A DNA stretch of 64,000 nt from Sesamum alatum (Eukaryota > Streptophyta > Magnoliopsida > Lamiales > Pedaliaceae), in contig JACGWO010000012.1 of NCBI GenBank assembly GCA_034509735.1, positions 21,915,188-21,979,187 of the forward strand, written 5' to 3'. Positions 10,861 to 23,709 of the stretch are shown here, in pieces. Position 1 is the first letter of the stretch; each line of letters opens with the position of its first letter. A program made the translations under genes and the position numbers. The notes under the pieces are model-generated. The model searched no databases, was not told where the DNA came from, and saw only the letters and a list, made by a program, of their open reading frames with translations.

Positions 10861-13800
10861 ATGCCTCGTACTTCATCGAGGAAAGGTCCCACCAATTCAT
10901 CGGCGTCTGGCAATTCATCAACAGTGGATCTTTTTCGCGCAGGTTTCTTGATCTTTTCTTGTGGGAATTGAATTTTTCTGGAGTGTATTGGGGTTTTTAT
11001 TTTCTGCGTTTCCGACGGCGCTTTCGTTTCCAATTTGTAGTTCTTGAAGTGAAAATTGTGATATTTTTGTCTGCCCTTTTGGATTTATTTGCTGGTATTG
11101 TTTTTGCTAGGATTAGGAGATTTTAGTTTGCACTGCTTTTGTTATTTAAGGTATGATCATACGGATAATTGAAAATGGTGAAAATATTATATGGGTTGTG
11201 ATTGCGAATCGGACCCGGTGGGTTTTATGCGACTTTAGAGTGAACTGGGAGGTAATTGGACGTTTGATTCAAGATATGAATGGCTTTGGGGAATCATGGT
11301 CTTGTAAAAATGGGTTTAAGTTCCAGTATGTATTTTGCAGGGGTTTTCAAACTGTTTTCTGTTCTGTTCTTGCCTTCTTGGCTTTCTTGGCGCTTCAGTT
11401 TGATGGTACATGGCTCTCCTATCCTAGAATAGTTATAATTTCAGTAAGAAATGAATAAGAGCAAGTTGAACATACCTTAAAATTCCTTCCGGTTGGTGGA
11501 CAAGATTGCTGCCTTGTTCTTTTGTTTTATTTTTTTGCTTTGTTGGTTTTTGTGGCCCTTCAGTTTGACAGTACATGGCCCTCCTGGAATATGTTTTTAT
11601 TTCAAATAGAAATGATAAGAGGGAGTTCAACTATATGTAAAGCCAAATTTGGTGGAAAAGATTGCAGCGTCTTTGTTTAGGTCTATTTTTGATTCAGATT
11701 CGGAGGTTTCAGCTTTCTTCTACCAATTGCAACTGAAGGTATTTGAGAAACTTGTTTGAGTGGTGGATGTCTTATTTTTATAGATTGGTTTTTATGAGAG
11801 TATCTTATCACATAGATTTGGAGCACAAGTGATCATTCATTTACTATTGAGAAGTTAGGTTTTATATTAGGTTTAGATACCTGCCTGTTAGTGTTTTCAT
11901 TTCCAGCAGTTTTTGAAACAGTAATTAAAATGAAAACATGTTTGCTTCTATGTATTCTTGTTGAAAATATATTGATTTAACACCACGGTTCAATGTGAAA
12001 CACAATCTCATTAAGTAATCCAAATCTATTCTTATTTCACAGAAAATCTATACAAAATTAAAAATACATTTTCCACTGAAAACTGAAATCTGAAAATGAA
12101 AATATGTCTGATTGAGTTTAAAGTAAATTGATGGGCCAAGTAAATTACTGGTATGACCTGAAGGATGACTAAGGGGTTGCTTTGTCTTGATAAAAATCTG
12201 GTCCTGTACATGCAAGACCATAATCCACTGAAGCATTGCATGGGGACGAATAAAGTATTATTGTCGAAGAGGGGGGAGGGGAACTAGTACTTTTATGATA
12301 TCTGAATGTGATCAACGGAGAAAATAAAAGCACAGAATACATTATGACATGACATTGGGTAGTCGTAAGTGGTTCACATTTAAGAAATTGGTTATACACT
12401 TTGAAAGGTGGATTATAAAGAAATACTAGGAAGACAATGGGTGATGAGGTGGAGTACTCCATTTCTAGAATGTAAGAGGTGAAAGTGAATGCATAATAGA
12501 ATGTGTGTGATGGTTTGGAAAATAAAAGGCGAGGTTAGTTTTTAGCGCTGAACAGATGTAAAGAAAGGCCAAGCTACACTAGCCTGTACTCCTACTTGTC
12601 TCTTGCATTTTGAGTTTCCTTGTTTATCTTTCTTCATTTAAGTGTGGAAAACTTTATGAGTCTAGGCCATGGGGATGATGGTCAAGTTAATTAGCTACCA
12701 AGACCTCAGAAATTCTCTTGAGAAAGGACATATGCTTCACTCAAGAGATTACACATCTTAAGCATAAACATATGTATTTACATTTGTTTTCTTTTACACA
12801 TACTAAGACTGCAAAAACATCAGATAAGACTCATCTAAAATTCTATGCTTGATGGTGTCTTAAACAGAATACCAACTTTATCCATTTACATAAGTAAAGA
12901 ACTTATAATGTCTATCCCAAAATAAAATAAAGAAAAATAAAGACCATAATAAATTAAATAATTGAAAAGAAGATATTAAGAACTTTTATGTCTTATCTTT
13001 TTGTGATCTTGTGTATTTCCTTTGGGGCACGCTGTTACAGTCCCTTACTTAAGCTTGTTTCGCGTTTACTCTTCAGCTTCTGGTAGAGCAGCTTCCAAAG
13101 AGCTGGAGCGAATTGATCAACTCTTCTATTCTTATTCTAGCGATGGCTCTGGTATGATTGAGTAAGTGTCCTCCATTTGCACTGATGATTAAATATTCTT
13201 GGTGGTGTTACGTACACTGATATTTCTATTCCTTCTTTGACTTTTCTTTTCCTTTCACTTCCTCTCCTTATATTGTAGAACTGGACCAAGCATTGAGTTG
13301 TTGTCTGATTGTTTATTGACTTTCCTTTACCACATCCTTTGTCTCATAACTCCCTTTCGCCCTTCCCCTGTCCACTTGTATATCCCCTTCCTCTCTGGCA
13401 ACATTCCGAAGTTGTAAACTGCACTTTAACTGCAAGAGCCCCAGGAATCTAGTTTCTGCAATTTTTCCATAAAAGTGGGATGAGGTAAGTGGAGAGAAGA
13501 AAATTTTTCTGACTTGTAATAAAGCTGCAATTCTATTATCCAGTTACTGTTTAAAGAAGAGCAGATAGTACACAGTCGTACCATTCTCCAGCGATTGGTT
13601 TACACTTGAAACTAATTCAGTCATTTCACTCTTTCTTTTCCGGTGTTCATGAGGCTTAACAAGATATAGTTTCTGCAATAACTGGATTGGTTGATAGTCA
13701 CTGCTTTTGATTTGTTATGCAGTTATACATTTATCTTTCTTGTGTTCCGAACATTTGCTCGTGTTCTCTAATTAATATTCTTCTGTGAGCAGTCCAGAAG

Positions 13801-15529
13801 GAATTGAGTCACTCTGTGCAGATTTGGAAGTTGACCATACCGATGTGCGGATACTAATGCTTGCTTGGTTAGTTGGTGTTATATATATTTTGTTATTGAC
13901 ATTTCCTATTGTGGAAATTGATTCTGGTGAATTTGGTTTAGGAAAATGCAAGCAGAGAAACAAGGATACTTCACCCTGGTAAGAATGGTTTTGGCTCGAA
14001 TACTTATTCCATGTCCTTACTAACTGCATTATGCTTCATCGTTACATCTCAGTGCTTTAATCCTGCATATTTTCTTTACTTGGATGCCTTTGCTCTAGTT
14101 TATTCAGCTACGTCTTCGCTGCTTTAGGAAATTGAAGATGATTGCATTTTTCTTTCATTTGTGAAGAGTAAATCTCCTCCGTTTATATATATATATATAT
14201 ATATCATAGAGCATTCTAGATACTGGCAGTTGCATTCTTATTTGCTGAAAGATCCTTGATTAAGTTTGGTATAAATTTCTTTTATTTGTAACCCCCCTCT
14301 CATGCAAGACAACTTTATGAAGAACTTAACCATGTAAATACTCATTCCGTGCAACGTCTTGTTAGGATGAGTGGCGAAGAGGCCTTAAAGGTCTAAGAGC
14401 TGATACAATACTTAAACTCAAGAAGGCGCTTGTGGATCTTGAGAAGGAGGTACGATTTACTGTAATTTTCTTGCATTTAAACTATGATGTGCAGTGAATT
14501 ATTGATGGCCTTCATCTTTTTCCCCTGCAAAAGGTCAGAAGGCCGGCAAACTTTGCAGACTTCTACGCCTTTGCCTTCAGATATTGCCTGACTGGTATCT
14601 TACCTGCCCAACTTGTGGAATTAATTTTCAGGGGCTTTAGTTCCCTTTTCTGCTGCTTATCCATTTGTATTCTATGTTCTTCCAGAGGAGAAGCAGAAAA
14701 GCATAGACATCGAAAGCATTTGTCTCCTGCTTGATCTTGTTCTAGGATCACAATTTCGAGCTCAAGTGGATTCACTTATTCAGTATCTGAAGGTTTGGAT
14801 TTTCATTGTCTTATATTTGTGTGTCAGCGATTCTGATATTCAAACCAATTGGTCATGCAATCATGATTTATTTTTGAGTACCATTTTGTACAACTTCATT
14901 CCATTGTGTTATATGCCATATACGTAACACTGATGCTAATGTCTGCTGAATATGCATGTCGACTCCCCCACCCAACCTACCCCTCACAAAGAAAAGGAGT
15001 GTATTAGAAGTCCCCAAAATTACATACTTGCATAATAGAAGACGAGAAACATAATAATTGGCAGAAAATTGTAAGATACAATTGATGGTACAAAGTTTTT
15101 TGCTGTATGTAAATGTCTGAGCAAGAGCACTCATTATAAATGTGACTAATTGCAGATACAAAGTGATTACAAGGTCATTAACATGGATCAGTGGATGGGA
15201 TTCTATCGGTTCTGCAATGAGGTAATTTGATACTTCACGTTCTTTCTGAATAGTCAATTGTTGATTCAAGTAATACAAAAATCTTGAAGGTACTGGTGAT
15301 GGCCCTTTAACAGACCATATTCCATATACCGAAGTTCATTCTGCGTGGGACAAGTTAAGAAACCTTGAATCCTGAATTATGAAATGGGATAGAGAAATTA
15401 ATCCTAGACTCTTGATCGGCAATCTTGTAACAGGTCAAGTTTCCGGATGTTAGCAATTATGATCCAGATCAAGCCTGGACCTTGATCCTCGACAATTTTG
15501 TTGACTGGTTAAAATCAAAACGAGGCTAA
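10861..15529 (+). CDS. DCN1-like: DCN1-like protein (cullin neddylation co-E3)
   Basis: Nine exons join in frame with GT-AG borders: 10861-10942, 13077-13161, 13793-13867, 13942-13978, 14366-14449, 14534-14594, 14686-14792, 15156-15221 and 15434-15529. They give 230 aa. The protein starts MPRTSSRKGP with a Ser-rich tail, then an EF-hand-like part (ERIDQLFYSYSSDGSGMIDP) and the PONY/cullin-binding domain. That domain includes WKMQAEKQGYFTLDEWRRGL, RPANFADFYAFAFRYCL, MDQWMGFYRFCNE and, at the end, AWTLILDNFVDWLKSKRG. Known role: promotes NEDD8 transfer from UBC12 to cullins and so activates CRL ubiquitin ligases. No UBA domain precedes it, so it belongs to the short DCN1 class. The start is fixed by the first in-frame ATG joining exon 2. 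Intron 1 is 2.1 kb and holds no other gene I can see. Confidence 0.95.
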
Positions 15530-16201
15530 GTTCAGTGCCACAGTTGAAGCCCGATCGTTGCCTGCACTGATGCTCATACTCAAAGTAACACATTTATCAA
15601 TTGTCCTTGCAGCTTAACGCCGTGCATTTTGCTGAAATCTTGATCGGATCTACTTGCAGGATGCCAAAATAAACAGCAAGTAAAACGGCCCGGGCGTAGT
15701 TTCTGCATCTGTCTAGACCTTTTCTGCTATTTGTTTCAGATTGAAATTTCTCTTCTCCCTCTCCCTCTTCTTCATCTTCACTTCAAATAAGCAAAAAGAA
15801 ATAGATATAAACTGAGGTGCTCCTGTTTTTGTAGCACTTATATCCACTGTCCTTATTTGTATGAACAAATACCCTTGAATTCAATATATCTTTACCCTAT
15901 GATTTTCAATTAGATGGTTGCTATGATCAATGGTGGTGGTGGACCATGATGGGCTGGTCCGTACGGGTAGTGGGTCCGGGTGCAGGTAGTCTTTGGACTT
16001 AAAGCAAGCTAAAGATCAAAAGTTTGGAGACAAAAATAAGTCTAGTGGTAGGTGAATCAAGAAAAGTGCCCTTCATTAACCATAAAGCACTTGGATCAAA
16101 ATCAGAGGCGAATATACAACTGTGCCAATGATTTGATACTTGTTGGTGCCAAAAATTAATCTTTTATTACAAATTGGTGGCATATTTAATATTATATTTT
16201 A
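15530..16201. other. 3' region of the DCN1-like gene and spacer
   Basis: Probable 3'UTR followed by AT-rich spacer. AATAAG/AATAAA-like hexamers occur, but no single poly-A site can be chosen. No gene was seen. Confidence 0.45.
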
Positions 16202-16874
16202 GGGTAAGTTACAACAAATATGTCATAATTATAAGTATTTTTTTTAATTATTTTAAAAATTATAAATATTCTCTTGAGGTTATCTAACAAATATTGCCTC
16301 TTGACAACTTATTATAGGGGGTTATTTGTTAGACGACAGTCTATTATGGGGGTTATTTGTTAGATGATCGTTAATTTTATAAGGATACTTATAATTTTCT
16401 AAATAATAAAGAGATATTTGTAATTAGGAAAAATTATAGCCACCCCCTGAGGTTTGATATGTTATAAGCACTTCCTCGTTGTTTGACAAATTATAAATAT
16501 TCCCTTGAGGTTTGTAATTTTTAACTAAAGGCCTGAAATTGATCATTTTGCCCTTGAATTTTTAGTTAAAATGGTAGAAAAATCAACCGAGACAAATTGC
16601 ATTATTGCTCTTCTGTGTAAAAAGTTTAAAAAATCTCTCTGCCCATGTTAGTTCAAAAAAATTTAAGAATAATTCAATTTGCATAAGAGTATTTTGATCT
16701 GTTTACCCATAAAAATGGATGGAAATAGGTTATTTGTAAGACACTTACAAACCTCAAGGGGATATTTGTAATTTTTTAAATAATAAAGGAATATTTGTAA
16801 TTATGTTAAGTTTCAGGGGAGATAGCTGTAATTTACCCTTGTAATTATTGCAACCTCATACGAACCCTTTATCC
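16202..16874. mobile_element. family-A-related MITE split by another copy
   Basis: The left end GGGTAAGTTACAACAAATATG and inner blocks with TTATTTGTTAGACGA units match the shortened family-A derivative at 63743-63980. It is interrupted at 16427-16838 by a full family-A copy. Its right end is decayed and tentatively placed at ...TTTATCC. The flanks TATATTTTA (before 16202) and TATATTTTG (after 16874) match at 8 of 9 positions, which supports this placement. Confidence 0.5.
16427..16838. mobile_element. MITE, family A copy 2 (9-bp duplication)
   Basis: 412 bp with inverted ends (GGAAAAATTATAGCC and GATAGCTGTAATTTACCC), flanked by an exact 9-bp repeat, TTGTAATTA, at 16418-16426 and 16839-16847. 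The internal blocks match the other family-A copies (CTGAGGTTTGATATGTTATA, TGATCATTTTGCCCTTGAA, ACCCATAAAAATGGATGGAA). No ORF of note. Confidence 0.88.
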
Positions 16875-17186
16875 TATATTTTGTTTATATATTTTAAGTA
16901 TAAAATTAGTTTTTCTATATATTTAAAAATATATATATACAACGTTTGTGGTGGTGGATTTGTGCAAGAAATAAATTGAGTTTTCTTTATCAAAATTGAA
17001 GAACGCTCCCAATTAGCAAGAAACAAAAAAAGTTCCATGTAAATAACATGTACAAATTTTGCAGGGCTCCTGCACTATTAGCATTTTAATCTCAAACAAG
17101 AAGAAAAGAATCAATGGAAAATTAATATATATAAATATATTATTCCCCACATAAAAATTTGCCCTGATAGCAACATTTTGAGACCT

Positions 17187-18912
17187 TCAGTTTGTACTGG
17201 AATCAAGAGCCAATGACGAAGACGGGGGCATAGTCATGGAGCTTCTACTTCGACTGCCAGTCCTCACAACGGGAGGAGGAGAGCACGAAGAAGACAACGG
17301 GGCCAAAGGGGTTCTGCTCCGACTATCGGCCCTTGCAATGGGAGGAGTAGAACACGAAGAAGACGACGACGTGTTGGAAGATGTGTTTGTGAACCTGTTT
17401 GAGCTGCTTGTGAGTTTCTTCTTCTCCACTTCACACACCTTGTCTTCTATTTTGTGGTGCCGAACTTTGGTTGAGTTTAAGTTCACTGGGATTATACATT
17501 TGCACAGGAAACCTACCACAACAAATCATCCTAATTTAAAAGATTGTGTCTTGATTCAGACACAGTTTATGTCTATCAAACACTTCTATGGTAACGGTTA
17601 AATTCATGCTACGCTATATTTAGTAATCATTGTTTCATCCCGATGCAATAAACATCGAGTATAGCATCTATAAGACGTCATATTGGTAATTAGGTTGAAC
17701 TGACATGGACGTCGTAACAAAAACATACACCTATCTCTCGATCTTGAGTTAATGCTATCATCTACAACATATTTTGTGCATTTTTTTTTTATTACATACG
17801 AACATCTTCACTATATATTATTCTTAGTAGGTCTCGAGACTCTATTTTTGAAATAATTGCGACTTTTTATAAATGATGGGCCCATTATTAATCATAATGG
17901 TCTACTACTTGGATCGCTTCTTATTAATTACTCCTCCTAAAACTATTCCACCACTCCATAAATGACTCATTTACATACTAATAGAGAATATAAACCCTCC
18001 TCCTTATATAAACCAATGTCACTCACTATCAGCGGATTGAATTTTTTATTTTAAATAAAAAAAATTAATATTTACTCACTATGCTCGCAATTTTTTTAAA
18101 TAAAATAAATAATATAAGTTTTTTACACGTAGTAGCATGTACCTATTAAATCGTAATAAAACATTTAATAAACTTTAAAATAGAAAATTTGACGACTACC
18201 AAAAATCCCATCCACTATTTTCCGGGAAAATTTTTATTGAATTAGGTTTAGTCATATTCGATTTGGGTCAGAATTTTTTCAATTTTTTGTTATAAAAAAA
18301 ATCAGAAGAGAGAGTGGAGAGAGAGAGAGAGAGATTGTTACCAATTCTTGCGAGGCGATTAACCCAATTGGGGATGGGATTCCCAGTGAGTCTAAGGCAG
18401 GCGTCGTTGCAGAAATGGTTGCAGTTCTTGGTGATCAAGTTATACGCATTTCCTCTGTACTTCTCCGCCAGCTCCTCCATGACCCGCCGCACCTCTCCCC
18501 GGCTCATCTCCGTCCACCCCATCAATATCGACTTCCTGAATCTGAACCCTTCGCACTGTTTCGGCTCCCCTTCGAAAATCCCAGTCGTCGGGTATTCGTG
18601 AGCGCCGAACGCGTACTCCACACCATGAACTGCCAAATTCAACAATTTCTTCACCACAAAATCCACAGTGATATCTGGTGGAGGTTTTTTCTTTTTTGAA
18701 AAAAAATTACAAATTCAGATCTGATTTTCGTGGAGGAGGAGGAGGATCGGAGCTTAGAGAGAGATTGTTGAGTACGAACCTTGAACGCCGGAATGGTAGA
18801 CACCGAGGCCGAGCCAGTAAGCGTAGCCATTGACGGAAGTGAGATCATACACATTGAGGTGCACCGCCGCCGATCCACGGCCGCTTTTAACTGAACTTTT
18901 CCGGCATAACAT
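17187..18912 (-). CDS. PPPDE/DeSI-like isopeptidase
   Basis: Three minus-strand exons: 18912-18780, 18629-18342 and 17512-17187. They give 248 aa. The fold starts VHLNVYDLTSVNGYAYW and has the predicted catalytic His in GLGVYHSGVQ (His40) and catalytic Cys in KNCNHFC (Cys114). It also carries GVEYAFGAHEYPTTGIFE and NPIPNWVNRLARIGFLC. Exon 3 encodes a basic, Ser-rich tail (CIIPVNLNSTKVR, then VEKKKLTSSSNRF) that is typical of plant 'deSI-like' proteins. It was joined because exon 2 ends in G just before a GT donor and exon 3 restores Gly-Phe-Leu-Cys. Known family role: cysteine isopeptidases that remove SUMO or ubiquitin, shown for animal DeSI-1/2; the plant substrates are unknown. The tail contains a 23-residue tandem duplication. 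Intron 2 (829 bp) starts next to a (CT)n tract. Confidence 0.93.
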
Positions 18913-21900
18913 TGCAAATCAAATCAAAACTGAGAGAAAACACGATTGATTTAATGATTACTGATAACCAACTCCTCCTTTGTTTTGCAGCCTTAGCTTT
19001 GAAGTTATGACTGCAAAAACAAAAACTGGGACAATCAATCTCAAGAATTTGAGCTCAAAATCTGAAGGGGAGTGAGTATGAATTCACCGGCGGCACATGA
19101 GCGCCGCAGCGTCAACTTTTGGCGGACCATTTAGATCTTATATAGTAAAAATCTGGGATTTTGTGCAAATTGAAAAAGAAGACGGGGGGGCTAAAGGGAT
19201 TGAGGGAAATAGTGAAAAAGAGGGAGGCGATTGGTTGGAATGTGAGCTGGTGTGATCCAATTCGTTAATTTAAAATTTGAAAAAAATGTGTTCTTGGAGA
19301 AAGTAACGTATACTAATTATGAGATGCAGTGGGAGTGTTGTGTGTATATGGGTCACTCCAGCTGATGTGTTTTATATACGCAATGGTATTTGCTACGTGG
19401 ATCTTCAGAGCATATAAAAAATATTGAAAATTATTATTCTGATCAAATTATTTAAGGAAATAAATAAATTAAAGGCTAAATTTAGATATTTAAAAATTAA
19501 TATGATGAAAGTGTTTTTTTTATTTATTTTATAATGGTACATATATATATATATATATCAATCAATCGTGGCATGCTATCGTTGTATGCACATAATAAAT
19601 TATTTATTATATTTTAAAATTATTATTAATAAAACTAAAATAACTGAACCAACATATTACATTTAGCAATAATAATAATAATTTAAGAGTATTATCGACA
19701 TAATAAAACAAATGGTGTAGTGGTGTCACAAATTGCTATTTGTGAGTGAAAAATAATTTTTTTATATTACTAGTTGAGGTAGCATGTCGTCCCTACGTGC
19801 ATCTAATAAATAATCTTTCACATTTTAAAATATATTATAAATAAGAATAAAATATATATTTCAACAATCACAATAAAAGAATTGATGTAATGGTGTTAAA
19901 ATAACGTGGAGTCACTTTCGTAAAAAAAAAAAAATTGCTGCTATTAATTTTTAAAATTATCCAATTAGAGTACAAATGTCTATTAAAAAATTAATACGAC
20001 GGTATCATTAACGGCTCTTTTTGAGTGTAGATGAATTTCTTTTTATATTAATATAAATAGATTATAAATATAGATGTATATATAGTTTTAACAAAGAGAG
20101 GATAGTAGTAGTGACATGATGGGTATATATGTAATATTTACCTAGTTGTAAGAGTATACAAGTAATTTTTCACACATAACCCACACACTAAATATATACA
20201 TTCTACCACACCATAAAATCACCAACACACTATAAATACCCCACATTTTATTTTTTAAACCAAGTTCACTATTTATTGATTTGACAACATATTAAAAAAA
20301 ATTTCTCACTAGACTTAGGGTACAATTGTGTTGATGACGATTTTTTCCGATTATTTCTTAACTACAAACCACTTCCACATCATGGCAACTCTGCCACTGT
20401 TTGTGTACTCTATAAGACAACTTAATGGTTACGTGTTCAAAAATTTTCTATTGTAGGTGGCAATTTTGCTACTCTTTGTGCCCCTAAGAAGACAGACTAG
20501 CGGTTTGAGTTTAAAGTTTTCAGTTGAAGGTCTTGAGTTTGAGTTTTGGGTGTGTGCGTGAGTGGGGAAAGGTGCGCGTTTGATTAAAAAGATATCCTAC
20601 TCTTTATTATGTAGGGTTGGACATCTCAAATATATGAGACATTTTATAGAATTTAATTTTAAAAATAAGTTCTTGAAATATTTATATAAAATAAGATTAT
20701 TGAGCTTATAAGGTATTGGTAAGACTGATTTTGTAATTCATAGATCAAAATTTGGAGGAGGTTGTTGAGATCTTAACAATAAGGTGAAGCTTGTTTTTTT
20801 TTAGGGGACCTCATGAGCTGATATATTAAATTCTTTTTAACATTTTACAAACTCTCAAACATCTCATAAGATTTTTAAATATATTAGGATTTGTTTTGTT
20901 GGGGTTAAAAGTAGGTGTATAAGAATAAATTTGGTGTTGGTTAGGGAGAATAGATGGATGAAAAGTAAATCTGGATGTATATGAAATTCCTCCGAGTCTA
21001 ATTTTGTTTTCGTCCAAAATTGGGCAATAAAATAGAAGTATAAGGCAAAAAAGTATATATTTTACTTTTATTTACTGTATTACCCATATTTATACAATTT
21101 CATTCAATTCTTTTCTCATTTCCACTAATAATAACGGTACATAATTTTTGAGAAAAGATAATCAAATCATCAACAAATGCTTTGATGTTTAAATTCAGTT
21201 TCTTTATTTGAATGCATTTATAGTAATTTTTATTTTATTTAAGCGAAATAATTTAGAATAAATGAAAATTACTCATTTTTTATAAATATTTTTATTAATA
21301 AAAAATATTCTTTTTCTTGTTTGATGAATATTTTTTATTAATAAAGAATATTATATTTTTTTTATGAATTTTTTTATTAATAAGATTTTTTTTGAATTAT
21401 TAATATACTAAAATTATTTTAGTATAATATTAACTTGTTTATTTTCTAATACAAAATATCAAAAAGGACTAATCAGTAAAATTATAAAAAATAGTATTTT
21501 TTTCCCATTTTATTTTTCTTTTACCAAACATAGGAAAATATTCGAGATTTACTCCCTTTCAATCATACCAAACAACTAAGAAAAAATTGTTATTCTTTCC
21601 CTTCTCATTGTGTTTTCACTTTCCATCTCCCCTTTATTTGAACCAAATGAACCCTTAAATCAGCCCTTCCACCCTCTTAAATAACCAATGTAGATATTGG
21701 TCCCACTAATTAATTCATATATAGCATGAATGCAGGCTGAATTTTTTGTATTTTACTGTGAGGTTGTGTTTACCGGTTCCTATTAGCCCCTACATCCGGG
21801 TTAATAGGGATGTTACACCTATTTACTCGCAACAGCGAAAACCCGTTGCTATTTGCAAAAGTCCGTTATTAGGTCATACTCTTTCCACTATAGCAATCCA

Positions 21901-23000
21901 ATTTGCAGGTTCCATATTGTTAGTTTGTGAGACTCACATCATTTCTCACAAACTTTCGCTTCCTATATTTCGCTCGTAAGGAGTGTGTATGAAGTCTAAT
22001 TTGCCCCTCAGTTTGAACAGAATTTCACTGCCAATCATCATTAATGTTCTGAAATTTGGTAGGTGACATTTATTGTTGATAGGTGAGCATTTATTATTTT
22101 ACGTGAGCTTCTATACTTTTTGCTGGCTTCCATTTACTTCATCGGATTGTGACTAAGGGCATTGTAAATGCAAGGTAAATGCTCCTCAATAAATTACATA
22201 AATTTCATGTTTATGAAGTTGAGTTAGCATTTATTGTGTTAATATTTATAAATGCACGGATGTGATGGTGCTTAAATGCAATGTGCAAAAATGTAATTAG
22301 TAGGCACAATCCGGAATTACGCGGTTGATGGTAAACATCCTGTTATTTTTGTATTCGAATTATTACCCATATAACTAATGCAAAGTAAACAAACTATGAG
22401 ATAATATTATAAAGGCTACTATAATATGGCCTAATACAATACGGTGCTATAGACATGGCCTTAGTATATCATATACATGGTGAATTCAAGTAAATATTGA
22501 TCCAGCAAGCGCAACAGTAACAAGAAACCAGTATAGTCCACAAAAGTTAGTTCACAGATCAAAGAGTATAGAAAATGTATGTTATTCAAGTATAAATCTT
22601 TTTAATATAACTAAAAAATATTTATAAAATAGTTTTGTAATGTTATCTCTCCAAAATTAATACTTTTAAGAGTTGTTGGAATCGAATCTGCGCTTTTGCA
22701 CTTTGGAAAAAGAATTATTTTTAGAATATTAGGAATTAAAGAAAATGAAATGCTATAAACTAATAAGTTGGCCTGAGGGAGCATAGTGCCACAGAGTGAT
22801 GACTTATGATCATGATTAGTTTAAAAAATAAATCTGGTGCAAGGATATTGGTGGACCCAACTAGATCAATGGTTCTCAATTTTTGGTCGGATGAATGGCT
22901 TTTTTTTCAATTATTTTTTTATATTATTTCTAGGTCCATAATGTTGTTGAAACATATTAATTTTATCCAATTGATTACAGTACTGTGATAATAATTCAAC
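18913..23000. other. long AT-rich intergenic region
   Basis: No gene is supported in about 4 kb. The region contains (TA)n tracts (about 19541-19558) and inverted AT-rich stretches near 20620-21650 that look like decayed hAT-type MITEs. It also has a 77-aa frame (21746-21979) with no family resemblance. The first ~300 bases are the probable promoter of the DeSI-like gene. Confidence 0.5.
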
Positions 23001-23520
23001 CTAATACGAGAGGAATCGTTGATTCACGAAATTGGTCACCATGCTTGGTTGAAAAGTCAGCGGTGTTAGTCCCGGTCGAAATACTCAGTGACTTGTTGGT
23101 GATTTGGCAATGACCTGGCGTATGGGTCTTGATGAGTATCTTGAACTGGATTAGTAAGGTTGGACTGCACACAAAGCGTTAGGCTAGTTGAAGTGGTCCC
23201 ATAGGTAACACTTTTCGATGCTTAAGTTTGGTTTGAGCTCGAGGCTATATGAGTAGCAGAATGCGATCTAAAGTAATAAGTGCATGCTTGCCAAATCAAC
23301 CCTCCATGTGTTTATAGAGGCTTATGTATAAGAGATCGTATAGGACTCGTGTCTAGTAGATAGCAATCGGATGAATTCCAAATCAACGGTTGATAATTCG
23401 GATTGATGGGCTAGGCGGGCGAGCACGACGCAATGTGACCCGCTCTGAAAGACTCAAACCCCTGAAGTATTTTGAAGGGCATTTTGGGCCTTTTAGATCT
23501 GTTCAACGTATTTCTCCTAT
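23000..23520. mobile_element. probable LTR remnant
   Basis: Moderately GC-richer, non-coding sequence with the block CGATGCTTAAG and a similar layout to the LTRs at 42851-43653 and about 45200-45957. Such blocks are common in plant gypsy-type LTRs. The ends and duplications could not be found, so this is only a suggestion. Confidence 0.25.
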
Positions 23521-23592
23521 AGTATGAAGCCAACGAGCACTGATTTATAACTTAATGCCTTAAAGTCAAAATTTAGGCCAAAAGCGAGCAAA

Positions 23593-23709
<117 letters not shown>

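Noticed and set aside
17187..17519. Possible stand-alone secreted Ser-rich peptide precursor
   Set aside because: At first it looked like a peptide gene with repeated SRSR motifs, but it joins in frame to the DeSI-like exons and carries that family's C-terminal signature.
21746..21979. 77-aa plus-strand frame
   Set aside because: No domain, no homologue I recognise, no exon-like neighbours; sequence composition is like the spacer.
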